Of a stretch of DNA of 64,000 nt, positions 12,633 through 24,420 are shown piece by piece; position 1 is the first letter of the stretch, and every line of letters begins with the position of its first letter. Below the pieces are notes generated by a model that saw nothing but the letters and a program-made list of their open reading frames with translations, did not search any database and had not been told where the DNA came from. The translations under genes were made by a program, and so were the position numbers. Location of the stretch: positions 1,414,796 through 1,478,795 of the forward strand of contig NW_023503313.1 of the NCBI RefSeq assembly GCF_014529535.1. Reading direction: 5' to 3'. This stretch comes from Bradysia coprophila (Eukaryota > Arthropoda > Insecta > Diptera > Sciaridae).

Positions 12633-15600
12633 ATGAGTGCTACAATAAAGAAAAAATGTCAAATTGTTTGTCTGCTGCTGTGTGCAGTACTAACCATTTT
12701 GAATAATGCACGAGCTAAACCGACAATAGCCTTTACTCTACCACCAGCGCTAACATCGATACCATCGCTGTCCTCGTACACACATCAATTCGTTGGCCGA
12801 AAACTATCAGATCAAATGAAAAGTTACAGGTAAAAATGTCTTCTTGTGCATGTTTTATCATTTCCAGCGAAAAACGGATAGGAAATTGGGAAATTTGGTG
12901 TAGCAATAAATATATATATAAGTCACCAACAAAGTCATTACCGACTTTTAGTCCATCAATTATTGTTGTTTGTTTAACAAATTATTCATTGCAGAAGTTT
13001 TATAAATAATAATTAACCAGGTTATTCCGAACTGTTGACAAGGTTGTTTCGAACATTTCAAAACGACATTAGAATTTGTAATGTTACAGCAAAACTGCGG
13101 GCTGTGTTCTTTGTTTAGAAGGAATGTTAATTAGATGTTTGTTTTGCTTTGTTGTTGGTTTTTTTTGCTCAATAAAATTCAAAACGCAAAATTAATTACT
13201 CATTTACAGTTAGACCGCGCTATTTTTAAATCTCGTTTCTAATGAAACATGATGATAAAAAGGTCTTTGTCGTACTGTACCAATGCCATACAATATCAAA
13301 CACAACATCGAACGTTTTCAAGCATAAAGACATGCCATTAAGCAAATTCTAGATTTAATATCACCTAATTGAGTTCAACTAAAATTTAAGATGGACACGA
13401 AGGTTTGTGTACGATATATTCTATTGAATGTATGGCATATAGCTTGTTGGTTGGCTGGTACATTTGCGGTTAGACTGTTGAAGTCGCCAGTATTCCCTCT
13501 ATATATGAGTAGAGCGGATAATACGTTGGTGTTCTGCCTTTTTTTGTCTACAATTTTCACAAGTCTCTTATTTAAATTACAGCAGATACACATACAGAAG
13601 GACGAAGAACAACAATACAAGACGAGGGTTGCATTTCCCTAAATTCACTCAACGACTTTTTTAATCTCACGGCGAGTGTTTTTTAAAGTTTGTTTAAAAA
13701 ATTGATTTTGAAGGAAAATCGATTTAAAAATTTTTTTAAGACGCTGAGACGAAAATGGTCTTTTCATACCTAGGACCTTCGCCTTCGGCTCTGTCTGGAA
13801 ACTTCTCTCACGCTAAAAAAGACTTTTAGTCCTAGGTACGAAATGTACTACTTCACAATTCAGTCATTTCCTCACCTCAGCTGAAACGTCGAGAGCCTCT
13901 GCTCTGAAAAACGTTGTGTTGATTGACCTCGTAAAAAGTGGGAAATTTCATTTTCTCTGATGACTTGTGATCAGAGCGTAGCAACACACCCTCGGTTAAC
14001 AAATAACTATATCACAAAGAAGGCGAGAAGCCATTCATTCTCGCCACAAATAACGTAACGAAGGACTTTACATTGCCTTTATTGCGAAAAACGTTGTATG
14101 CCTGCGGCCTCGAGTGACAATCTACATATCTAGTGCCAAAGAAAGCATTTATCACTCGGTTGTATAAATAACTATTATACAACTCAGCATCATAATGTTC
14201 GAAAACTGCAATAATTACTATTTCTCGGCTCTGTTGACACTTTAAAAGCCTTGTGAGAAACGTTGTGTCTACTTCGAAAAGCAGTTTTAAACTTTTTTTT
14301 AGATGAAATCAAAAGTAGAATTTTAGGAGGACACAAGCTCGTCTATTGAGAAATTATGCAGGTCACGTGCCCAATTAGATATTTACCAATGTTACTGGTA
14401 ACTTTTAACTGATGATAAAAACTGTAGAAAAAATTGATTTCTTTCTAAATGCTAAAATGTTTCGCTCAATTTCTGCACCTCGTAATTTTAAAAAGAAACT
14501 CAATACACTTTTATGTATGTCAACTTTCAGATGATCGTCTTACCTCATGGTTCTTAATTTCAATTTTACTTTAAATATTAATTTATATGGCTGTACGTAA
14601 TGATAAATGGCTCAAAAATAATTTGTTGTTCGAGACAACAAATGAATAATTTTAAAAGCAGAAGTTTTTTTTTTTTAAATATGTATATCAACCAATAGCA
14701 AAGAAGTAAAAGAAATTTCTCTCGACTGTTCGATGGCATTAAACTCTTGACAGAGAGTGTGTGCATCTACATACAATTATAAAGTGCAGTAGGTAAAAAA
14801 CATGCGTAAGAATCTAAATCAAAAGTGAATTCGGCTTACATAATGAATCGGAGTTATTAAATCCAACCTGTTTGAAAAAAAAACCTCACAAAAGAAATAT
14901 ATTTTGGCTTGATCGATGCTATTGAACTTGGTAAATTATGAATGAAAACAAAGGTGTAATAAATGCAACTCGTTTTATTATTTCATGAACAATTTTGAGA
15001 AATTTCTTTTTAAAATTTTTAAAGCAAAGATTCGACAATACCTTTTCCCCAGAGTATTGGCTTTTAATCAAAGCACCTAGCATACTAGTAGAGTGTTGCT
15101 TGTGTCAAAAAATAGAGTAATAAATTGTGACAGTGTACCATGTAATTTTTGATTCGTACACTGTTTCAAGGTACAGTTAGTGTAAATATTAATGTACTTT
15201 CGACATAACACATTGCAACATTGCAATACATTGATAGGTGCTATGGCTCAGTTATTAGATGCTTAAATGGTTAGGATACAAAGGTGAAAAAAGAGTGAAA
15301 AATAACGTTTTCTTATCACTTATCGTTTAATATCATGAAATTTCTTTCAAAAATGATGGCATCGTACTTACTACACAGTCAATGAATCTTAATCTACTCT
15401 ATGAAATTTCGCTTTTTTCATAAATGAATGTAGTTTTACCTCTACGTCCAGAAGTGTTGACCCAGAAGTGATGGTCTACTGCTTATAATTTTGAATAAAA
15501 AAAAATCATTATGTCGTTCATCTGAATATCAAAATCGACAAAACAAAGTTTGTCTATAACTAATTTCAATTTCATTCTCTTACAGCGGACAACGATTCAG

Positions 15601-18600
15601 CAACGAATCACTCGTAATGATTTACTTCAACGATCAGACAATAGCCGTAGTAGAGCTTGGTCCCGCAAAACTACTATTGAACTGCGAACTTATTGAAATT
15701 TAGTAAGTTTTTATTCAGGTACATTTTGACTGCATATCGTTAAATTACCACCATTTGATTAATCATCATTGGATGAATGTTGTGAAAAGGAAATGTCTCG
15801 CCCAGAAAGTATGTCGCGTATACATAATGACATTACCTCATTATAAACATGAATGAACTGTCACGCAAGGCCGAGCACCCCTCCCCCTAAGCATGACACA
15901 CTTTATGGACTGGTGCGCTTTTCTACTATATCATTGTAACTTGTGAATTGTGTGGATTGGTGTTCTAGGATTAAGCTGGAGCATAAATTAACTTTTCGTA
16001 TTTTATTGCTAATTTTCATCCAAGTACCAAGAACCGCAACCTCGAAACCAATTTACCCTTCCCATCATCAATATCAGCGTTGGGTTACGTTACATTTTAT
16101 CCTAAATACTACGACTACAACAGCTACAATATAAAAAAACACCGTTCGCCTGTGGCCTCGAGTAACATTATACACATCTAGTGCCTAAAATAGTAGATTA
16201 CGTGTGGACATTTTGTTTTCTTCCCGGTATCCGAGTCAAATTTCCCGGTATCTAAAATCGTAAATTTGATTTTTCGCCACATAGTTTTCCAGATTTTTTC
16301 GATTTCCCGGTATCTAAAGAATTTTTCTGTAAACTTCCCGGTATCCAGGATACCGCGGATAGTGTGAATTTCCACACGCGCGTGCTTGTGTTTTTATTTT
16401 GGCAAGTGTGAGGGTTGTGAGGGATTTTGGGTTTATCTTTGCATCGACACATAAAAAATGGTATGTCTCTATGACGAGTTGGATTATGATCCACATCTTC
16501 GGCTTTGGATCACGCAATTACCAACTTGTCAAAAGAAACATTTGGACATACAGACATAATACAGTGATCATTAAAAGTTTGGAAACATATAAAAATGTGA
16601 ACAAAAGAACAACAGACGTGAATACAATAGAACAATAGACATTGTATAAACCTGCTTCTATTGTTCTAGTATCTTCTTATCTATTGTTCTTTTGTTTACA
16701 TTGCTCTTATATGTTTCCAAACTTTTTAGGCTCACTGTATTTATTATCACTTGGTTTTATAAATAACTATTACATAAGAAGGGATGAAAAGTTGTAAAGT
16801 CAACAGAAGTGAATGAATTATGAAAAGTGTGGTTTTCGACACATGTAGCAACACGGTGAGCTTGAAAAAAGTCTAAATAAAAAAGTCGTTGCATACGAAA
16901 TTTTTTTATGGATAATTATTTAGGACCATGCGACGAACTTATATCAATAATTAACAAAAAAAAAGTTAACGGTACTTTTTTGAGAAAAGTCAATTTGAAA
17001 ATAGTGTCAACCCTACTGAAAGTTTTTGACTTGTGAAAGTCAATATATTTTGATGCCACATTCACCACTTGATAGCCTCACGTCTTACCTTTACAACGAC
17101 ACCTCATTTGCTATTGCTGAGCTGAGCCACCAATAATTGGTCCTACTAAAAATGTTATTAAATTGATCAAGAAAGTTACTTTTTTTACTCTATTTTCTTC
17201 GGATATGCGTTTATTTTTGTACAATACGTTAAATATGTTTGATTATATCCATTTACTATTGCTTGTCTGTTTACGATTGAGCAAATTCTCAGTGGAAATT
17301 CTCAAATGCCTAAAACATTTTGTCTAATATTGTGACGCCAATGTGTTTTTAAACCGTTAGTGTATGCAATCGTGAACTGACAAGCAATAGTAAATGAATA
17401 TAATCAAACATATTTAACGTATTGTACAAAAATAAACCCAAATCCGAAGAAAATAGAGTAAAAAAAGTTACTTTCTTGATCAATTTAATAACATTTTTAG
17501 TAGGACCAATTATTGGTGGCTCAGCTCTAATAGCATGGTCTATGCAGTTCGGGTCATAGCAAATGAGGTGTCGTTGTAAAGGTAAGACGTGAGGCTATCA
17601 AGTGGTGAATGTGGCATCATAATATATTGACTTTCACAAGTCAAAAACTTTCAGTAGGGTTGACAATATTTTCAAATTGACTTTTCTCAAAAAAGTACCG
17701 TTAACTTTTTTTTTGTTAATTATTGATATAAATTCGTCGCATGGTCCTAAATAATTATCCATAAAAAAATTTCGTATGCAACAACTTTTTTATTTAGACT
17801 TTTTTCAAGCTCACCGTGGCAAATAATAGTTATTTACGTATCGATTGAGTAGGCCGAAAGAGTTACGTATTAAGTTTTGTATGCTTGTTAAGAGGACCGA
17901 AAGTAAAGAAATGTCAATTCAAGGGGCGAAAGCGAAAGCTTTCGCCCCGCGAATTGACAGCTTTACTTTCGGTCCTCTTAGCAAGCATACAAATTATATA
18001 AATCGATTTGATTCGCTTCTTCAAAGACCAGGAACTTTATTCAAATAAATTCTAATCCAGACTTTGTTACCACCTATCGACAAAAATTTCGTGTGAATAT
18101 ATTGAAGACAACACTTTGGTCAAAGAAGTAATCGTCTCCGGACAATTGTAATATGCTGTAATCGGTATACTTCTACTTTGTCGACAGTGAAATCGGTTGT
18201 AAGACTTCATTTGATTTTTCTGCTTCACGTGCAAAGTCGAAAAAATCAATGCAAATCCAGTTCATGAAGTGTTAGACACTTCAACATTTTCTACCAAGTC
18301 AATTTTTTTCAACAACAAAAAAATCCTGCAAATCTCTATTAATCGAGCCTATTTATTACATTCGATTTTATTAGCACTAATTAATGGTATTCGATCATGG
18401 TGTGTGGTTTCATTGCTTTCAATCTCACATTTATTTTGGCGTGTTCATTCAACTGTAACACATATTAGTTCGAGTACTAGTTTGTATAGTTTCCAATACA
18501 AATCGATTTTTATTATCGACAATTATTTTGAATGAAAAGTTTAGCGAGCAAGTCTAATGTATATAATTCCTCGAATCAATTTGTTGAATAAAGATTTCCC

Positions 18601-21600
18601 CCAAGGCTATACTATCAGCAAGTTGAAGGGAAAACGTTTCTAAAACAACTGATTATTATTTTTTTTAGTTATGCTTACCAGTTCTTCAGAGCTATACAAA
18701 TCATTTAACAAGCAATCCAATCCAATTTTCCTGTTCAATTTCATTTAAAGTTCAGATTCACATTATTGTCGGTTGTCGGATGATCTTTTACCTCTCTGTC
18801 TTTTAACAAACAAGAGAAAATGTGAACATTCACGAGAGTTTTGTTGTTGTTGTCGTTGATGAGATGACTGCAATGGAAGACACGATGACCTAAATTATAT
18901 TATCACAACTCTTCTTTTATATGAAAAAAAAAACTTGATTTTCAACGTACAGTCGATATTAATATACATAACGTATATAATCGCATATGCTAGTTTTAAT
19001 AGTAGTTTGAGTTTCTTCCACACAAGGTAGGTAGGTATGTCAAACAAATCAAACATTATTATCATGATGATGAGACGATGACACGATGTTATTGTAACTG
19101 TTCAAACGATTAGCAACAATTTATTTTGCAGTGACCGTTTCTATCTACGTACGAGGCAGTATAATAGTACCGAAGACTAAGTCTTAAAGCCTACCTTTTT
19201 TAGTTTCCTTTTCTTGACCGGATGCATAAAAACAGCTCGACATTTTCAATGTATTGCGCTCTTTTAAACGTTTTTGCTAACCTAAGCAATTTCGTTTTCA
19301 CTTTTTGTGTAACTTTTATTTATTGGCCGTTTTGAATTGAGTTCATTGCGAATGAATAAATCATCGAAAAAGTTGTAGGTATGTTCGTTACTGAGAAGAG
19401 TATTTTATGAAAATGTGTTTTATGTGGAAGAAGCGTTTGAAATAATCATCATCGATTCGTTAGACGTTACCGGCAATTTAACCATTTTACGCTAATCTAT
19501 GAGGTCCTTCAACTGACTACTGAATTCAAGTACCAATTCAATTTTAGTTTTTGAATATTCGTCATCATTTACCCAGGACTGAGATAGAGATGTACAAGTA
19601 CAATTCGTAGAGGTACGTAACAATTTTCTTTAAATCATCGCCATAGTTAACATTCCGTACCTCATAAAGAGGTACTGAGTGTGAGTCTGCGCATGGAGCT
19701 GTCAGTGTGTCAGTATATCAGTGTGTAAATTAACTCCATTTAGAACTGAAACAGGGGCACAAATTATGTAAAGTATACTTTAAGACACACAATATAAAGA
19801 GTGTTTTTAAAATTATGACACAAACTATCATAAAATGAGCTGTAAAATTCAAATTTTACCTCTCGATCGAATTCTATAAATTATGTCTGTTGTTATATAT
19901 TGTACTCGTTACTTATACGCTAATTTATTCCTAAAGCTGTTGATGTACATAATGAATGAAGTTTACATCATCTCGGGGGAAAGACAAACAAGTTGAGTTG
20001 AACTGTTGGTATAAATGTTTGGTAAGAATTACCCCTCAAACCATTTGCTTTCGATCGATGCACAAAAAAATCGTAATTTATCCACTTGACGTAACAATCA
20101 AAATTGCAATGATGACTTTTACCAAAGCACTGTCCAGTGCGTTGATTTTACCTCTGTTGTAACCATTGAAGAGTCGATATTTTTAACGTTACGCTTTAGC
20201 AACGGACCATTAGAGTACATATTATTAGTGTTTATGTTATAATGTAGTGTGCCAGTGGACACATAATTTTAAATGAGAAATTGCTTCACAGATAGGAACC
20301 GAACCCACCAACAATCCGTTAACAAATTAACACCAAAAGTTGTCGTTCTAAATTGACACCGAAAGATGTCGTTCTAAATTGACACCGAAAGGTGTCGTTC
20401 TAAATTGACACCGAGAGGTGTCGTTCCAGCTCTAGCAACGATCTATCATGAATTTTCTCATAAAATTTCTCGAAAAATTCACGAAGTCTTACTAATACCA
20501 ACGACTTTACTATACCACATGCAATATAAATGTTACATTACATAATGAATACATACGTACGTATACTTTTGCATAAACGAATTTGGAATAAATTGGTTGG
20601 AATTCACAGGTTGGAAGTTATAAATCAACAGCAATGACTGTCACTTATAGAAAAAAAAAATTACTCAAGAATGGATTCTGAGTGACTCAAACATTCGAAT
20701 ACGTTCAACAGTTACAATATCTGTACGTAATTATTCGTTGATTGAACAACTGATTATCATGTACATATATTTCCATGCAGTGCAATTACAATTTAATGGT
20801 ACCAGTAGTTTCATAAGCACTTGCGTCACAATAAATAGAAAATTATTCTGAGAATATTTCAATGCCATTTGAAACCGAAGCTGAAAATCTCAATAATAAT
20901 TCGTTCTGAAATTGCAAGTGACATTGCCTTTCATTACATATTTCTGGACATCTCAGTTATGATATCTCTTTCCTAGAGTTGTATGACGCGAAGTCAGACG
21001 TGGCACGAAATTCTTGATGGTGATGAGGCAATTGTTGGTGCGCAGAACAAGCCCATAGATCGAAGCACGAAATAAGCACAGTTTAGTAAAAAGTCGTTTT
21101 CATTTTTCACAGCGATGACAAGGAAGGAGTACTGCTTCTACAAAAACTCTCATCGATCAACAAGCCACTAGAGATTACATTTAAGGACATGGTCAAACTG
21201 ATGAGCCAATGTGATATTGTAGATAAACAAAATGAAATGAATAGACAACCACATCTGTCCAAAGAGCAACGAAGTGTTGACGGTGGCGGAGCTGGACTGT
21301 TTCCACAAAATCCATTTTCATTGTTGAGTGGCATCGTGCCAGGTAAATTATTTTGAATTTTCTTTAATTGCAACTCGTTTGCCGAGTCATTCCTTTTGTT
21401 AATTTTCATTCATTGACATTTTTAGGAACGAAATGGTGTGGCACAGGTGATATTGCAACATCATATAGTGATCTAGGCTTTGAAAAGATAATGGATAGAT
21501 GTTGCCGACAACACGATCTATGTCCGGTGAAAATTCGGGCCTATCAAAACCGTTACAATCTTATCAACAATTCATTGTATTCAAAGTAAAAATTTAAAAT

Positions 21601-21917
21601 TTAGCACATGCATCAAGTTCATTAATTAAAATTACTTTCTTTTTCAATAGATCCCATTGCACGTGCGATGATATGCTATTCTCATGTCTGAAAAAGACCA
21701 ATACGTCTGCGGCTCAAGTAATGGGTTCGATTTATTTTAATTTAGTACAGGTACGGTAATAATCACAAAATTATCCGACTGGAATCGAAAGAGTATCTCC
21801 AGAAAGACATTCTTTACGACATATTGTCTGGAAAAAATAATTGTTTATTTTCAGGTTCCTTGCCTCCAAGAAACGCCCAAAGGCTTACAGTTTCGTAAAG
21901 CACGCGAAGGATTTTGA
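12633..21917 (+). CDS. secreted phospholipase A2, group III (bee-venom type) family
   Basis: Six exons: 12633-12829, 15586-15702, 21113-21342, 21426-21585, 21651-21750, 21855-21917. Phases agree throughout, giving 288 residues. Residues 1-28 form a signal peptide (hydrophobic IVCLLLCAVLTIL, then NARAKP). The calcium loop is W185-C-G-T-G, and the catalytic pair is His211-Asp212 in CCRQHDLC, both characteristic of group III secreted PLA2. The Cys pattern continues in SHCTCDDMLFSCL. The family hydrolyses the sn-2 acyl chain of phospholipids using calcium. The roughly 150 residues before the catalytic domain resemble the N-terminal extension of the non-venom insect sPLA2 paralogues, so this is more likely a housekeeping or lipid-signalling enzyme than a venom component (inference). 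AATAAA lies at 22035-22040. Introns 1 (2.8 kb) and 2 (5.4 kb) are full of repeats. Confidence 0.92.
13767..13850. repeat. small foldback in phospholipase intron 1
   Basis: ATACCTAGGAC pairs with GTCCTAGGTAC, with GCCTTCGGC-type internal pairing between. No coding potential. Confidence 0.4.
13858..14015 (+). repeat. copy 1 of dispersed repeat family B
   Basis: TCATTTCCTCACCTCAGCTG, then AAAAACGTTGTGTTGA, then CTCGGTTAACAAA recur in the same order and spacing at 55611-55790, and the first part at 57436-57505. Short dispersed repeat, non-coding. Confidence 0.55.
14100..14200 (+). repeat. copy of dispersed repeat family A
   Basis: CCTGCGGCCTCGAGTGACA, TCTAGTGCC and GCATTTATCAC are shared with 16147-16200 (+) and with the complement of 3107-3172. 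It is followed by TTGTATAAATAACTATTATA, a small palindromic stretch. Confidence 0.5.
16147..16200 (+). repeat. copy of dispersed repeat family A (truncated)
   Basis: CCTGTGGCCTCGAGTAACA and ATCTAGTGCCTAAA match the copy near 14100. The match fades before 16205, where the CCCGGTATC cluster begins. Confidence 0.5.
16221..16346. repeat. four-copy TTCCCGGTATC cluster
   Basis: The 11-mer TTCCCGGTATC occurs at 16221, 16242, 16303 and 16335, all in the same direction with irregular spacing (21, 61, 32), ending in GGATACCG. On the minus strand a frame reads DTGKF repeatedly through these, but there is no other sign of a gene. Confidence 0.7.
16562..16737. mobile_element. Tc1/mariner-like MITE, 176 bp
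   Basis: The terminal inverted repeats read CAGTGATCATTAAAAGTTTG at the left, and the complement of the right end reads CAGTGAGCCTAAAAAGTTTG; both continue GAAACATAT. The element is flanked by TA on each side (16560-61 and 16738-39), the standard Tc1/mariner target duplication. The CAGTG start and AAAGTTTGGAAACA subterminal word are typical of Tc1-like elements. The centre also pairs (ATAGAACAATAGA with TCTATTGTTCT). Non-autonomous. Confidence 0.8.
16852..17818. mobile_element. 967-bp foldback element with GCAA flanks
   Basis: Left arm 16852-17279 and right arm 17367-17818 are near-perfect complements over about 430 bp, ending in CACGGTGAGCTTGAAAAAAG at both ends. The loop is about 87 bp. 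The right arm carries an extra segment of about 28 nt (around 17528-17556) absent from the left. GCAA directly abuts both ends (16848-16851 and 17819-17822), consistent with a 4-bp target duplication. A CAC terminus plus 4-bp duplication recalls Chapaev/CMC-type elements, but the assignment is weak. No coding frame. It lies in phospholipase intron 2. Confidence 0.85.
17877..17993. repeat. 117-bp near-perfect hairpin
   Basis: TTTGTATGCTTGTTAAGAGG at the left returns inverted at the right end; AAGGGGCGAAAGC meets GCTTTCGCCCC with a loop of only about 4 nt. It lies 58 bp after the 967-bp foldback. Short cruciform-capable element, non-coding. Confidence 0.75.
20325..20427 (+). repeat. 26-bp tandem repeat, four units
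   Basis: Units of about 26 bp read AAATTGACACCGAAAGRTGT then CGTTCT. Each unit has its own mini-hairpin, ACACC-GAAA-GGTGT, with a GNRA-like loop in most copies (AAAA, GAAA, GAAA, GAGA). Units 2-4 differ by one or two bases; unit 1 is more diverged. It lies in phospholipase intron 2. Confidence 0.8.
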
Positions 21918-22034
21918 ATCACTGGCTTTTGACCGATGATTGGAATGTGGTGCTCGCCTCTCTGGGATATCAAGACAGTCTGAAGGAATTTTTAGTTTAT
22001 TTATTACAATGTTTTCGTCTAATTGAGTGAATTA

Positions 22035-22040
22035 AATAAA
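22035..22040 (+). terminator. polyadenylation signal of the phospholipase gene
   Basis: An AATAAA hexamer 118 nt after the stop codon, followed by further AATAAA-like words within 25 nt. Confidence 0.6.
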
Positions 22041-22670
22041 AAATAAAAAAATAAATAGAAAAAATAAGCACAGTTGATGTAGTTTTTGAAACCTGTATGC
22101 TCAATTGAGCTCAACTCTAAATAAGGAAAATCAAAAACTTTAAATAACATCCGACCGGCTATCAGAAAATCCGTCGTAGGACTCAAGGTAAACAAATTAG
22201 TAAATTACGACATGCTTGTCTGGACACTTTTATTTTGACTAGGCGGACATTTAACGGAGAAGAGAGTTGTATAATCGCACTAAGTTAAAATAACCAACGC
22301 CCAACTACATGTAAACGTGAAGAGCTATACTATGCGAATATCTTCGAGTCAAGCCGTTTTAACAAGTTTAGCTCATTATGAATAAATTTGAATTTTTTCC
22401 CCACATTTCCGAACGAATGTTTGGCCATTTTTATTAGTTCATATTATTGATTGGCTTAATAGTACTTCAAACTCTAAGAGGGTGAGGCTTCTTTATTTTT
22501 ATTCATTTTTTTTTTAAAGATGAATCCGAAGAGGCAAGTTAGAATGAGTTCTACAAAAACTAGATTTATTCTTTACAGAGTTGGATCCGACTCCGACTTC
22601 ACTATACCCAGCGAGCGATGTATTTCAATCACTATGCATCCTAGATTACGCTAGGCCAACCAGGTAAGTG

Positions 22671-24420
22671 ACAGGGCCGTAGCTAGAGCCGAATTTCAGG
22701 GCGGGCTGAAGCCCATGAGTCAAGTTTCATAAATGTAATGCTAGCTTCCTAACTTTACAATCGAACTTGGTTCCTAAACTAAGAATCTTAATCGTAAAAC
22801 TGCCGCGCAGCGAAAAAATTTTCAAATCTAAGCTCCCAAACATTTCATAATATACCATGAAAATTTTAGGATATTCTTAAAACCAATCAGAGAAGATAAA
22901 TGCGAACCCTTGGAAACACACGAAAAATGGAAATTATTACTCAACTTAGTTCTTCGATTTATACCGTCTAGTCTACTGCGGTGAAAATTGCCACCTTGGG
23001 TGAATTCGGCCATATTTCTCTCTTCTTAAGTATCTGAGGAAATACAACCGGCAATTTTTTCCTTGTGCAAAATCTTTTCCGTCACATTTTTCATATCCTG
23101 TTGCTGTTTTTTCACAAAATATATTTTTTTTAAATCTATGTAAGGAAAGTTTTTGCGTGTTCTTTACGCACATACTTCACGTCTTTCATTGACCATTCTC
23201 ATATGTTTAGCACTCATTATTCGTCGAGAGAAACATGAGGTTACAATTTACCCGATTTATTTAAACTGAAAACTTAAAAATCAGTTCAGGTCTGCAATGT
23301 ATAATTGTGGGAGAAGTTTATAGTTTTTTTTTCTCAACGGGTATGTGTTACAAAAGGATCGCTTTAATGGGAGATATTAAAATTCAAAAATCGAAAGATA
23401 AAAAATTCGGTATCGGAGATATTTTGTAAAAGGAAGAAATCTCCATTATCAATTTAATTATCTCCAAAACTGCAACTTTTATCTCAGGGTTTTTAACTTT
23501 TTATCTAATATTACTATCATGGTACAAAATACAAGCTCTCAAACACTGGCCATGATTTACATTACAGAGTAAACATTTCCAGTAACAGCTAGTGTCTAAT
23601 CACATCCACCGTTCACGCTTCTCCTGTTAATAGGAAGATTTTGTTTTATTGATTTTCTTCGTCAGTAGTATTAATGTTGCTGATATATCTTTTTGATAGC
23701 TGCGTAGAGATAGAGGATTTATTTTGTCTGAACGCCGAAAATTTACTTTAAAGGTCACAGTAAACTTTATTGTCCTAAAAATTTGATGACGTGTCGACGA
23801 CTTCCTGAAGAAACGGTCGGCGTTTTTTCAAGAGCTCACCGTTTCTTCAGAAAGTCGTCGATTCTTGTCGCAGATTCGTCATCTTTCAACTTTTTATAAA
23901 AGGAATATTCCTTTTATAAATTGTTAGGAAACATCTTCCTGCGGCGACTTCCTGAAGTAACGGTAAGCCCCTGAAAAGACGATGACTAGTCGCTATTACT
24001 TCAGGAAGTCGTCGATACTCAAGTCGTCAAACTTTCATGGCAATGTAAACTTAAGTGAATGTCACAAACCAAATCAAGAAAACGCAAAAGAATTTTCAAG
24101 TTGCATCAACGGTTTAATAATTAGAGCTGTAACGTAAATTGTATCAATTAACACAGATTATTCAACTATTGGAATGGTAAAGTTGTAAGCTAGGTTCAAT
24201 TTTGGACTCAATTAAAAGTAGATAATGAAATGCGCCGCAGGCGAGAAAAAATTCTATGGAGCATATTGATGGATGTGTGGATCTAATCAGGCTGAAAAAG
24301 AAGACACATGTTGATGATCAGCTAGCTATTGAATATGTGATTATCCGATTTTCTCAGGGCGGGCTCGCAAGATTCCAGGGCGGGCTCAGCCCGCCTGAGC
24401 CCATTAGTAGCTACGGCCCT
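22671..24420. mobile_element. 1750-bp non-autonomous DNA transposon, 9-bp TSD
   Basis: AGGTAAGTG occurs directly before the left end (22662-22670) and directly after the right end (24421-24429), so the target duplication is 9 bp. The ends are short inverted repeats: AGGGCCGTAGCTA at the left and TAGCTACGGCCCT at the right, followed inward by GGGCGGGCT/AGCCCGCC. A 9-bp duplication suits a Mutator-like or Merlin element; hAT (8 bp) is less likely. There is no transposase frame, so it is non-autonomous. The interior holds two related hairpins and a 28-bp palindrome. Confidence 0.75.
23795..24014. repeat. paired related hairpins inside the 1750-bp element
   Basis: Hairpin 1 (23795-23860) pairs CGACGACTTCCTGAAGAAAC with its near complement ending AAAGTCGTCG. 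Hairpin 2 (23944-24014) pairs CGACTTCCTGAAGTAACGG with GCTATTACTTCAGGAAGTCG. The arms share CTTCCTGAAG-A/T-AACGGT, so one hairpin seems to be a copy of the other. A perfect 28-bp palindrome at 23893-23920 (TTTATAAAAGGAAT and its complement) sits between them. Confidence 0.7.

Noticed and set aside
13375..13642. Overlapping open frames on both strands in phospholipase intron 1
   Set aside because: About 80 codons each, mutually shadowing, no recognisable motif, no splice context; likely chance.
18269..18535. 88-codon frame with hydrophobic content
   Set aside because: AT-rich sequence gives Ile/Leu/Phe/Ser-rich peptides by chance; no family pattern.
21190..21200. CTGATGAG word as a hammerhead ribozyme core
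   Set aside because: It lies in a phospholipase coding exon and lacks the partner GAAAC core and stems.
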